Assembly: GCA_002478955.1 (NCBI GenBank)
Contig: DLKK01000068.1
Coordinates: forward strand, 1-12,758
Length of the DNA stretch: 12,758 nt
Direction of reading: 5' to 3'
DNA from: Treponema sp. UBA7590
Lineage (GTDB): Bacteria > Spirochaetota > Spirochaetia > Treponematales > Treponemataceae
Shown here: in pieces, positions 5,924 to 12,758 of the stretch
Numbering within the stretch: position 1 is the first letter of the stretch
How the letters are laid out: every line of letters starts with the position of its first letter
Translations under genes and position numbers: made by a program
The notes under the pieces: model-generated
Told to the model about the DNA's origin: nothing
The model's input: only the letters and a program-made list of their open reading frames with translations
Databases searched by the model: none

Positions 5924-7692
5924 TTGAAGGAAAAATAACCCGCATTTCAGGACCGATTGTTTTTGCTGAAGGTCTGGACGGTTGTGGTCTTTACGATGTT
6001 GTTGATGTTGGCGAGAAAAAACTTATCGGCGAGATAATCCGCCAGAATAAGGGAAATGCCACGATTCAGGTTTACGAGGAAGACACTGGAATGCATATCG
6101 GCGAAAAAGTTGTCTGTCAGCAGCGTCCTTTGTCTCTTCGCCTTGGCCCTGGACTTGTCGGAACAATTTATGATGGAATCCAGCGCCCGTTAAAGGCTAT
6201 GGCTGAACATTCTGGGGCTTTCCTTTTGCCTGGTGAACGAACCGAGCCTCTCGACATACAGAAAAAGTGGCATTTTGACGCTCTTCCTGGAATAAAAGCC
6301 GGAAGCCCTATAAAACCGGGGCTTGCGCTTGGAACTGTAAAGGAAACTGAGTCTGTTACGCAGAAAATCATGGTTCCGCCTACAGTCCGCGGCCGTGTGC
6401 TGAATACATTCAAAGGTTCAGGCGATTACACAGTTGACGATGTTATTGGAACTACAGAATTTGATGAGGAGATAAAGCTTTCTCAGTATTGGCCGGTTCG
6501 GCAACCTAGACCGTACGCTGATAAGCTTGAGGTTTCTGAGCCGCTGATAACAGGGCAGCGCGTTATTGATATTTTCTTTCCGCTTTCAAAAGGTGGAACT
6601 GCCGCGATTCCAGGAGGTTTCGGAACTGGAAAGACAATGACCCAGCACGCGATTGCAAAATGGTGCGATGCTGATTTGATTGTTTATATCGGATGTGGCG
6701 AGCGCGGAAATGAGATGACTGAGGTTCTTACAGAATTTCCGGAACTTATTGATCCAAGAACCGGACGTTCAATCATGGAGCGAACGATTCTTATCGCAAA
6801 CACTTCAAATATGCCTGTTGCGGCGCGAGAGGTTTCTCTTTATTCAGGAATTACTCTTGCTGAATATTACCGCGATATGGGGCTTCATGTTGCGATTATG
6901 GCGGATTCAACCAGCCGTTGGGCCGAGGCTTTGCGTGAGCTTTCGGGCCGAATGGAAGAAATGCCGGCAGAAGAAGGTTTTCCTGCGTATCTTCCTACAC
7001 GGCTTGCATCTTTTTATGAGCGAGCCGGGCGAGTTGTCTCGCTGGAGGGTGAGGAGGGTTCTGTATCTGTAATCGGAGCCGTATCGCCACCGGGTGGTGA
7101 CTTTTCTGAACCTGTCACTCAGCATACAAAGCGTTTTATCCGCTGTTTCTGGGCACTTGACCGTGATTTGGCGAATGCGCGCCATTATCCTGCAATCGGA
7201 TGGATTAACTCCTATTCAGAATATGCTGCGGAAGTCCGTGAATGGTGGGAAAAACACAATCCTGTATGGTGGACGGTCAGAACAGAAGCTCTTGAACTTT
7301 TGAAAAAAGAGGACAGGCTCCAGTCAATTGTAAAGCTGATTGGTCCGGATTCTCTTGCTTCTTCTGATCAGCTTGTGCTGAAAGTCTCTGAGATGATAAA
7401 AAACGGCTTCCTTCAGCAGAATGCCTTTGACGATGTTGATATGTACTGTTCCTCAGAAAAGCAGATAATGATTATCCAGCTGATTATGGATTTCTATAAG
7501 CGCTCTCTTGCTCTTGTAAAATCAGGTTGTCCGCTTGTAAAAATAAATTCAATGCCAGCTGCTGATGAGATTGTGCGCATAAAAATGGTTGTTCCGAACG
7601 ACAAGCTTGAGCAGATTGGCGAAATCCGCAACAGGATGAACAGTCAGTTTGCTGAGCTTGAGTCAGTTTACAGCAAGGGTTCTGCATTTTAG
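5920..7692 (+). CDS. atpA: V/A-type ATPase catalytic subunit A
   Basis: Subunit A hydrolyses or makes ATP at the A/B interfaces of the A3B3 head. The 590-residue protein shows the complete active site. The P-loop GGFGTGKT is at residues 232-239 (Lys238, Thr239), the catalytic glutamate Glu261 lies in GCGERGNEM, and the Walker B aspartate Asp329 is in [17 protein letters not shown]. The A-type non-homologous insert (about residues 110-200) is present, which separates it from F-type beta. The end of the head domain carries [12 protein letters not shown], a family signature. Length fits the usual 580-600. It overlaps subunit E by 4 bases (ATGA), and GGGAGG (5903-5908) lies 11 bases upstream. I see no missing catalytic residue, so the enzyme should be active. 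Confidence 0.97.
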   Translation: MIEGKITRISGPIVFAEGLDGCGLYDVVDVGEKKLIGEIIRQNKGNATIQVYEEDTGMHIGEKVVCQQRPLSLRLGPGLVGTIYDGIQRPLKAMAEHSGAFLLPGERTEPLDIQKKWHFDALPGIKAGSPIKPGLALGTVKETESVTQKIMVPPTVRGRVLNTFKGSGDYTVDDVIGTTEFDEEIKLSQYWPVRQPRPYADKLEVSEPLITGQRVIDIFFPLSKGGTAAIPGGFGTGKTMTQHAIAKWCDADLIVYIGCGERGNEMTEVLTEFPELIDPRTGRSIMERTILIANTSNMPVAAREVSLYSGITLAEYYRDMGLHVAIMADSTSRWAEALRELSGRMEEMPAEEGFPAYLPTRLASFYERAGRVVSLEGEEGSVSVIGAVSPPGGDFSEPVTQHTKRFIRCFWALDRDLANARHYPAIGWINSYSEYAAEVREWWEKHNPVWWTVRTEALELLKKEDRLQSIVKLIGPDSLASSDQLVLKVSEMIKNGFLQQNAFDDVDMYCSSEKQIMIIQLIMDFYKRSLALVKSGCPLVKINSMPAADEIVRIKMVVPNDKLEQIGEIRNRMNSQFAELESVYSKGSAF

Positions 7693-7706
7693 GAGGCGTA
7701 TAGGCA

Positions 7707-9092
7707 ATGAAAGGTATTGAATATAGAGGCGTGAATTCTGTTGATGGCCCGATTGTTGTTGTGCGCCGAACTGAAAATATTTTCTACAATGAAACGGTGA
7801 GTGTCCGCGACAGAAATGGTGACAAACGTCTTGGCCGTGTTATTGACATGAACGAGAAAGCCGCTGTTGTGCAGATTTTCGGCTCAACAACAGGAATCGA
7901 TCTGGAGGAAAGCTCATTTGAATTTCTTGACAAGCCGCTTGAGCTGCGTGTCGGCGAGGAATTGCTCGGCCGCGTTTTTAACGGTCTTGGGGAACCGATA
8001 GACGGTTACCCGGAGATTATTTCTTCAGAATTTGTAAACGTAAACGGAAATCCGATAAATCCTTATTCGCGTTCGTATCCGCGGGATTTTATCCAGACAG
8101 GAATTTCTGCGATTGACGGAATGAATTCTTTGGTTCGTGGTCAGAAACTTCCGATTTTCTCTGGAAACGGACTTCCGCACAACAAGCTTGCGGCTCAGAT
8201 TATCCGCCAGGCAAAACTCCGTGGTGCAGACGAGCAGTTCGTCATGGTTTTTGCGGGAATGGGAATCAAATACGATGTTGCGCGGTTTTTTGTAAACACT
8301 TTTGAGGAATCCGGCGTTCTTTCAAAGGTTGTTATGTTCCAGTCATTGGCGGACGCTCCTTCTATTGAAAGAATCATGACGCCGCGTTGTGCGCTTACAG
8401 CCGCGGAATATCTTGCGTTCAAAAAAGGAATGCACGTTCTTGTTGTTCTTACAGATATGACAAACTACTGCGAGGCTTTGCGCGAGATTTCCACCACACG
8501 TGGAGAAGTTCCGGGCCGAAAAGGTTATCCGGGATATTTGTATTCGGATTTGGCGGAACTTTACGAGCGCGCCGGAAAAATAAAGGATTCTGAAGGTTCT
8601 ATCACCCAGATTCCGATTTTGACAATGCCTAACGATGATATTTCTCATCCGATTCCAGATTTGACTGGCTATATTACAGAAGGTCAGATTGTTCTTGACC
8701 GTGAGATGGATTCAAAAGGAATTTATCCGCCGGTTGCGGGATTACCGTCTCTTTCTCGTCTTATGAAAGACGGAATCGGAAAAGACATGACACGCGAAGA
8801 CCATGCGAATGTTTCATCTCAGCTTTTTGCGGCTTACTCAAAAGTAAAGTCAATCCGGAACCTTGCGTCAATTATCGGCGAGGAGGAACTTTCTCCGCTC
8901 GACAAAAAGTACCTTGAGTTTGGAAATAAATTTGAATCAGAATTTCTTACCCAAGGTGAATACGAGGACCGTACAATTGAACAGACCCTTGAAATAGGAT
9001 GGAAATGTCTTTCAGTTCTTCCAAAAGAAGAATTGTTCAGAATCAAGCCTGAATTTATTGAAAAATATCTTCCAAAAACAGAAATAGACTGA
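7707..9092 (+). CDS. atpB: V/A-type ATPase regulatory subunit B
   Basis: Subunit B alternates with A in the head and supplies the arginine finger, but does not itself hydrolyse ATP. The 461-residue protein has the degenerate P-loop expected of [14 protein letters not shown] (around residues 151-163), lacking GKT. The family motif [14 protein letters not shown] places the arginine finger at Arg351, and [14 protein letters not shown] is another strong family signature. Length agrees with the usual 455-470. AGGAGG (7691-7696) overlaps the subunit A stop codon and lies 10 bases before the ATG, a strong, coupled arrangement. Its partner A lies directly upstream and D directly downstream, the most conserved block of these clusters. 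Confidence 0.97.
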   Translation: MKGIEYRGVNSVDGPIVVVRRTENIFYNETVSVRDRNGDKRLGRVIDMNEKAAVVQIFGSTTGIDLEESSFEFLDKPLELRVGEELLGRVFNGLGEPIDGYPEIISSEFVNVNGNPINPYSRSYPRDFIQTGISAIDGMNSLVRGQKLPIFSGNGLPHNKLAAQIIRQAKLRGADEQFVMVFAGMGIKYDVARFFVNTFEESGVLSKVVMFQSLADAPSIERIMTPRCALTAAEYLAFKKGMHVLVVLTDMTNYCEALREISTTRGEVPGRKGYPGYLYSDLAELYERAGKIKDSEGSITQIPILTMPNDDISHPIPDLTGYITEGQIVLDREMDSKGIYPPVAGLPSLSRLMKDGIGKDMTREDHANVSSQLFAAYSKVKSIRNLASIIGEEELSPLDKKYLEFGNKFESEFLTQGEYEDRTIEQTLEIGWKCLSVLPKEELFRIKPEFIEKYLPKTEID

Positions 9093-9108
9093 TTCAAGGC
9101 GGTGTTTT

Positions 9109-9753
9109 ATGGCAAAACTGAATATTGCACCAACAAAATCAAATCTTCTTGCGATGAAAGAGCAGCTGGCGATTTCTGTGAACGGCTATGATTTGCTTGA
9201 GCAGAAACGCGAGCTTCTTGTGCAGGAACTTATGCACATGGTTGATAAAGTCAAGCTTCTGGAAAAGGATATTGACGACGCGGTAAAACAGGCTTATCCG
9301 GCTTTTAAAAGAATGCTTATGGCAGACGGTTCTGACCAGGTACGCCGCATTGCACATAACGTCCATTATGATTTTGAGATGCAGGAAAAACAGGTTGTTA
9401 TTGGCGGAATGACTTTTTCAACAATTGATGTGCAGCTTCCGAAGCGCCAGCTTTTTTACACGATGATTGGAACTTATGCGAACACTGATGATGTTATCAA
9501 TAAGTTTTTCAGGCTGATTTCTTTGCTTACACAAATGGCTTCAATCCGCACGATTGTCTGGCGGCTTGCAGAGGAAGTAAAGAAAACTCAGCGCCGTGTA
9601 AATTCCCTTGATAAGATGGTTATTCCGCAGACGCGTGAGACAATGAAATATATAGAAAATTCCCTGGAAGAAAAGGAACGTGAAAACGTTTTTGTTCTAA
9701 AAGCTTTAAAACGTCGTAATGACCGTAAAGTCAGCGAGGCAGAAAATGAATAA
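9109..9753 (+). CDS. atpD: V/A-type ATPase subunit D (central shaft)
   Basis: Subunit D is the long coiled-coil shaft that turns inside the A3B3 head. The 214-residue product opens with IAPTKSNLLAMKEQL, matching the family's 'PT(K/R)..L..L+..L' start. Near the C-terminus it carries RRVNSLDKMVIPQTRETMKYIENSLEEKERE, here named by its ends (residues about 164-194), the hallmark of subunit D. The two long helices at each end and a short middle section are as expected. Length is near the usual 205-225. AAGGCGG (9096-9102) precedes the ATG. The last 8 bases overlap the start of the Usp gene, so that gene is likely translated by ribosomes finishing subunit D. Confidence 0.95.
   Translation: MAKLNIAPTKSNLLAMKEQLAISVNGYDLLEQKRELLVQELMHMVDKVKLLEKDIDDAVKQAYPAFKRMLMADGSDQVRRIAHNVHYDFEMQEKQVVIGGMTFSTIDVQLPKRQLFYTMIGTYANTDDVINKFFRLISLLTQMASIRTIVWRLAEEVKKTQRRVNSLDKMVIPQTRETMKYIENSLEEKERENVFVLKALKRRNDRKVSEAENE
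9735..9739 (+). promoter_or_regulatory. Ribosome binding site that fixes the Usp start
   Basis: CGAGG inside the end of subunit D lies 6 bases before ATG 9746. This favours that start over the in-frame ATG at 9719, which would add nine residues that do not resemble the family. Confidence 0.6.
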
Positions 9754-10258
9754 AAATCCGTTGTTGAAAAAAATTATCGTTGCGATAAATGGTTCAGAAT
9801 CTTCTGTTCAGGCTGCGATGTATGCTATAATGCTGTCGAAGCAATATTCTCTGGCTTTAAAGGCTGTTTATGTTGTTGATACAGCCACAATCAAATTTCT
9901 TACGAACTCAAAATTCCTTGTTTCCGAGGAAAAAGATTCCTATGAGAGCGACTTGAAGCGGGATGGAAAAACTTATCTGGAATATGTTAAGAATCTTGCA
10001 AAGTCAAAGGGTATGGAAATTGAGACTGAGCTTAGGGAAGGTTCGGTCTGGGCTGAAATCATAAAGGCGGCGGATGAGATTTCTGCTGATATGATTCTTT
10101 TGGGCGGCCATGAGACAAAAGACAAACTTAAGGTTATTGAATCCCAGCCACATCGTTCTGCGGCGGCAACTGCAAGAAGTGAAATTGTGAATTATGCGCA
10201 TTGTCCTGTTCTTGTAATCCACAAGCCACAGATTGAGGCATTGTTCAAGATATTTTAA
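9746..10258 (+). CDS. UspA-family universal stress protein
   Basis: The 170-residue protein has a single Usp alpha/beta domain. The first strand IIVAINGSESS (residues 10-20) matches the usual 'V.VD.S' start, with Asn15 where Asp is common. The last strand AHCPVLVIH (151-159) matches the family's 'CPVLVV' end. Usp proteins that bind ATP carry G-x2-G-x9-G-[ST] before the last strand. Here the region reads LLGGHETKDKL and continues without the spaced glycines, so ATP binding looks lost or altered. Start 9746 is chosen for its ribosome site inside subunit D, with an 8-base overlap. The gene follows the complete ATPase set and is translationally coupled to it, suggesting a link to energy state or ion stress. 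That link is inferred; the actual ligand and function are unknown. Confidence 0.85.
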   Translation: MNKNPLLKKIIVAINGSESSVQAAMYAIMLSKQYSLALKAVYVVDTATIKFLTNSKFLVSEEKDSYESDLKRDGKTYLEYVKNLAKSKGMEIETELREGSVWAEIIKAADEISADMILLGGHETKDKLKVIESQPHRSAAATARSEIVNYAHCPVLVIHKPQIEALFKIF

Positions 10259-10279
10259 TTTTGTGCCAGAGTAAAAAAA

Positions 10280-11086
10280 GTGATTGATTGTTATAGAATT
10301 TTGGGTATAAGACAGAATGCGACTGCTGCGGAGATAAAAAAAGCCTATAGGACAAAGGCAAAACTTTTTCATCCGGATGCTACGCAGAATTCTGATTCAG
10401 AAAAATTCCAGGAGCTTGTAAGAGCCTACGAGATTCTTTCTGATGCCCGACAGCGTTCCCTCTTTGATGAGTCTTTGTGCACAAGGAACGCGTTCACAAA
10501 AAACACAAAAACTTCTTTTGATTATTACACTTGGCTTTCAGCCCGGACTGATGAAGAAAGCCGGGCAAAACTTATATTTTTTGATTTGATGCACAATCGC
10601 GAGGACGAGGCTGTAGAAGAATTCAAGCGTATGTCAATGAACCATGCGGATTTCAGCCTTAAGCACTGGTTCACGCGCGAAGATTTTATGGACTACGGCT
10701 ATATTCTTGCGGAGGAGCTTGCGCTTCGCCGTGAGTTTTATGATGCCCTTATTCTTCTGGAACAGATTATCCGCATGGAGTACAGTTATTCATATTTCCG
10801 GCTGTTTTTCCCGGAAGTAATGGAATTTACGCTAAGTCTTTTAAAGCGGAATGTTGTGGATACAATAAACGATGAGCTTGCGCTGGATATTTTTGAACGC
10901 GCGCTGGATTTAGGCTTTTCCGCCAAGGATGATGCTTTCTTTTTGCATCAGATGGCTGGATTATACAAAAAAATGGGAGATTATCAGACTTCTGCAATCT
11001 GCGAGGAAGAGGCGATAAAGATTTCTTCTTCTAATAAGAAAGATTTTGTAGAAAGAGGTTATAGTTATGATTCGTTTGAAGAATAG
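10280..11086 (+). CDS. J-domain protein with C-terminal helical/TPR-like region
   Basis: J-domain proteins stimulate the ATPase of DnaK (Hsp70) and direct it to particular clients. The 268-residue protein begins at once with a J domain (about residues 3-65), with YRILGI at 5-10 and the essential HPD at 31-33. There is no Gly/Phe linker and no CxxCxGxG zinc repeats, so it is a class III (DnaJ-like) cochaperone and not DnaJ itself. The rest is helical. The segment from about residue 219 to 252, with LHQMAGLYKKMGDYQTSAI, resembles a tetratricopeptide repeat. The start is GTG at 10280 with a weak AGAG 8 bases upstream; no ATG would keep the J domain. It overlaps map by 20 bases. The client is unknown. 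Confidence 0.85.
   Translation: MIDCYRILGIRQNATAAEIKKAYRTKAKLFHPDATQNSDSEKFQELVRAYEILSDARQRSLFDESLCTRNAFTKNTKTSFDYYTWLSARTDEESRAKLIFFDLMHNREDEAVEEFKRMSMNHADFSLKHWFTREDFMDYGYILAEELALRREFYDALILLEQIIRMEYSYSYFRLFFPEVMEFTLSLLKRNVVDTINDELALDIFERALDLGFSAKDDAFFLHQMAGLYKKMGDYQTSAICEEEAIKISSSNKKDFVERGYSYDSFEE
11051..11058 (+). promoter_or_regulatory. Ribosome binding site of map inside the J-protein gene
   Basis: GAAAGAGG lies 8 bases before ATG 11067. Its position within the coding end of the preceding gene, with a 20-base overlap of the two frames, supports coupled translation. Confidence 0.6.
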
Positions 11087-11825
11087 TGAAGAAATTGAAG
11101 GCATTCGAAAATCGTGCCATCTTCTTGCCGATATGTTTAATTTTATAATTCCGCAGGTTAAAGCTGGAATGTCCACAAAGGAACTTGATAATATGGCCGT
11201 GAAATTCATCAAGGAGCACGGCGGAACTCCGGCATGGTACCACGAGGATTTTCCTGGTGCATTGTGCATAAGCATAAATGAGCAGGTTATTCACGGTGTT
11301 CCTTCTGCAAAAAAAATCATCAGGGATGGAGATATAGTTTCCATTGACGCAGGAATCGACCTGAATGGTTTTATAAGCGACTCGTGCCATTCAGTTCTTG
11401 TTGGCAATGTAAGACCTGAGGTAAAAAAACTTGATGATGTTACCCTTGAATGTCTTGCTGCCGGAATTGAAGCATGCAAAGTCGGCAACAGAATCAGCGA
11501 TATTTCCAACGCGGTATACAATATTGCCGAAAAACATGGTTACGGAGTTGTCTATGATTACTGCGGACACGGAGTTGGTCTTGAAGTCCATGAGGATCCA
11601 AGCATTCCTAATTGTCCTAGCCATGGCCCGAATCCGCGCATCCAGGCAGGAATGGTCCTTGCAATAGAACCGATGATAAACCTTGGAACTGCGGATGTCT
11701 ATTCTGAAAAAGACGGCTGGACGGTTGTGACAGAGGACAGGAAGCCTTCCGCGCATGAGGAACATACGGTTGCGGTTTTTGAGGATCACACTGAAATTCT
11801 TACAGATTTGAACTATAAAAAATAA
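11067..11825 (+). CDS. map: Methionine aminopeptidase, type I
   Basis: Map removes the initiator methionine from new cytosolic proteins when the second residue is small, a step usually essential in bacteria. The 252-residue protein has all five metal ligands of the family: Asp94 and Asp105 (SIDAGIDLNGFISD), His168 (CGHGVGLEVHEDP), Glu201 (AIEPMINLG) and Glu232 (EEHTVAVFED). The upstream NEQVIHGVP segment supplies the conserved substrate-binding histidine. The absence of a zinc-finger extension and of the type II insert marks it as plain type I. It overlaps the J-protein gene by 20 bases and appears to be the last gene of the tightly packed set, with an 85-base gap after it. I see no unusual residue. 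Confidence 0.97.
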   Translation: MIRLKNSEEIEGIRKSCHLLADMFNFIIPQVKAGMSTKELDNMAVKFIKEHGGTPAWYHEDFPGALCISINEQVIHGVPSAKKIIRDGDIVSIDAGIDLNGFISDSCHSVLVGNVRPEVKKLDDVTLECLAAGIEACKVGNRISDISNAVYNIAEKHGYGVVYDYCGHGVGLEVHEDPSIPNCPSHGPNPRIQAGMVLAIEPMINLGTADVYSEKDGWTVVTEDRKPSAHEEHTVAVFEDHTEILTDLNYKK

Positions 11826-11831
11826 ATTTCC

Positions 11832-11847
11832 CAAAAACCGATTTTTG
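11832..11847. other. Weak inverted repeat after map
   Basis: CAAAAA (11832-11837) and TTTTTG (11842-11847) can pair around CCGA. A run of T occurs further on at 11860-11865, but not directly after the stem. The stem has a single G-C pair, so it is a poor terminator. I see no convincing promoter in this 85-base gap: TATCTT at 11871-11876 is only a weak -10, and the best -35 candidate (TTGTAA, 11845-11850) is 20 bases away. Confidence 0.2.
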
Positions 11848-11910
11848 TAACCATTTCAGTTTTTTGTGTTTATCTTTAAAAAAAGCCAATTGACTTTTAC
11901 GGAGGCATAA

Positions 11911-12758
11911 ATGAAAACTTGGACAAAATGTTTGATTGGTGTGGCCGGTGCTGCCGTTCTTTCTTTCGGGATAATTTCCCTTTCATGCAGCAAAACTCCT
12001 GTTGTGGGTAATGCCAGCACAGCCTATGCGGAAACTTCAGCAATTGTTCCATCTGAGTCTTTGAAAATTGTGGAGGCGCTGCAGAATTCTTTCCGCGCCA
12101 TAAGTGACGGAGTTCTTCCTTCTGTTGTGGAGGTTGATGTTACAGAGACAAAAACTGTGCAGACAATTGATCCTTTTGACGACATAAGAAGATATTTTTT
12201 CGGTGTTCCTGATGACAGCGATGACAATAAGAAAGGCAGAACCCGCGAATATGAGCAGAAAGGTCTTGGTTCGGGTGTTATTGTGCGCAGAACAGGTGAT
12301 ACTCTTTACGTTCTTACAAATAACCATGTTGCTGGCGAGGCAACAAAGATTTCTGTAAAGCTGAATGACGGACGCGAATTTGACGGAAAATTAGTCGGTT
12401 CTGATTCACGCATGGACATTGCGCTTGTCTCATTTGAGTCAAAAGACAAGTCAATTCCAGTCGCGATTCTTGGCGACTCTGATCAGGTTAAAACCGGTGA
12501 TATTTGTCTTGCCATGGGCGCTCCGCTTGGATACAGCCAGTCTGTGACACAGGGTATTGTAAGCGCGAAAGGCCGTTCCGGCTCTGGTATCGGAAATATC
12601 AATGATTTTATCCAGACAGATGCGGCAATCAATCAGGGAAATTCAGGCGGACCGCTTGTAAATATTTATGGAGAAATAATCGGAATCAATACATGGATTG
12701 CTTCTCAGTCCGGTGGTTCCCAGGGACTTGGTTTTTCAATCCCGATAAACAATATAAA
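11911..12758 (+). CDS. HtrA/DegP-family serine protease, 5' part only (cut by the window edge)
   Basis: HtrA proteases degrade or refold damaged proteins in the cell envelope. The 282 complete codons present cover the exported N-terminus and most of the trypsin-like domain. The triad is His139 (LTNNHVAG), Asp169 (SRMDIAL) and Ser245 (NQGNSGGPL). The N-terminus has Lys2 and Lys6, a hydrophobic core and ISLSC ending at Cys26, which could be a relaxed spirochaetal lipobox; otherwise it is a signal peptide or anchor. An Asp-rich segment (about 86-108, including PFDDIRRYFFG) sits in the LA-loop position. The PDZ domain or domains expected downstream lie outside the window. GGAGG (11901-11905) is 5 bases before the ATG. 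The gene follows map after 85 bases and may have its own promoter. The symbol (degP, degQ or htrA) cannot be decided. Confidence 0.93.
   Translation, partial: MKTWTKCLIGVAGAAVLSFGIISLSCSKTPVVGNASTAYAETSAIVPSESLKIVEALQNSFRAISDGVLPSVVEVDVTETKTVQTIDPFDDIRRYFFGVPDDSDDNKKGRTREYEQKGLGSGVIVRRTGDTLYVLTNNHVAGEATKISVKLNDGREFDGKLVGSDSRMDIALVSFESKDKSIPVAILGDSDQVKTGDICLAMGAPLGYSQSVTQGIVSAKGRSGSGIGNINDFIQTDAAINQGNSGGPLVNIYGEIIGINTWIASQSGGSQGLGFSIPINNI

Noticed and set aside
9719..9745. Upstream ATG for the Usp protein
   Set aside because: It would add nine residues before the normal Usp first strand and increase the overlap with subunit D; ATG 9746 has its own ribosome site.
11391..11834. 147-codon open frame on the - strand
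   Set aside because: It is antisense to map, whose metal ligands are all intact, and its product matches nothing I know.
11890..11895. TTGACT as a -35 box for the HtrA gene
   Set aside because: A matching -10 and start would fall inside the coding sequence, past the ATG at 11911.
1..12758. CRISPR arrays, insertion sequences, tRNA or rRNA genes
   Set aside because: I saw no regularly spaced direct repeats, transposase motifs or RNA-gene signatures on either strand.

Overview
The window looks like chromosomal housekeeping DNA from a spirochaete, most likely a Treponema. This rests on a bacterial V/A-type ATPase cluster, AT-rich spacers, heavy use of CTT for leucine and the overall flavour of the proteins. 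The genus is an inference and I cannot name a species. All recognisable genes lie on the + strand and are tightly packed, and the antisense reading frames look like shadows.

Layout. Bases 1-64 hold a GC-rich, inverted-repeat-rich element followed by a T run, in sharp contrast to the AT-rich spacer after it. A good sigma-70-type promoter (TTGACA, 17 bases, TAATAT) then leads into secG. Next come a stand-alone PTS EIIA-type (PtsN-like) protein and nine V/A-type ATPase genes in the order H/G-like stalk, C, I, K, F, E, A, B, D. They are followed by a UspA-type protein whose start overlaps the end of subunit D, a J-domain protein with a GTG start, and a type I methionine aminopeptidase (map) overlapping the J-protein gene. 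After an 85-base gap begins an HtrA/DegP-family serine protease, which runs off the right edge.

How the genes work together. The nine ATPase genes can account for a whole rotary enzyme: A3B3 catalytic head, D/F central rotor shaft, C socket, K membrane ring, I stator with the essential arginine, and E plus H/G peripheral stalks. The K subunit is a single hairpin with one carboxylate, preceded by a probable cleavable signal peptide. The flanking genes concern protein export (SecG), chaperoning (J protein), N-terminal Met removal (Map), envelope proteolysis (HtrA) and regulation (EIIA, Usp). Spacing and overlaps suggest one long transcript from secG to map, although a weak internal promoter may lie before the EIIA gene.

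I did not find a wholly new system, and there is no CRISPR array, mobile element, tRNA or rRNA gene. The points most worth a second look are the cysteine cluster around the EIIA active-site histidine, the signal-peptide-bearing single-hairpin K subunit, the degenerate nucleotide loop of the ATPase-coupled Usp protein, the possible lipoprotein form of HtrA, and the GC-rich element at the left edge.
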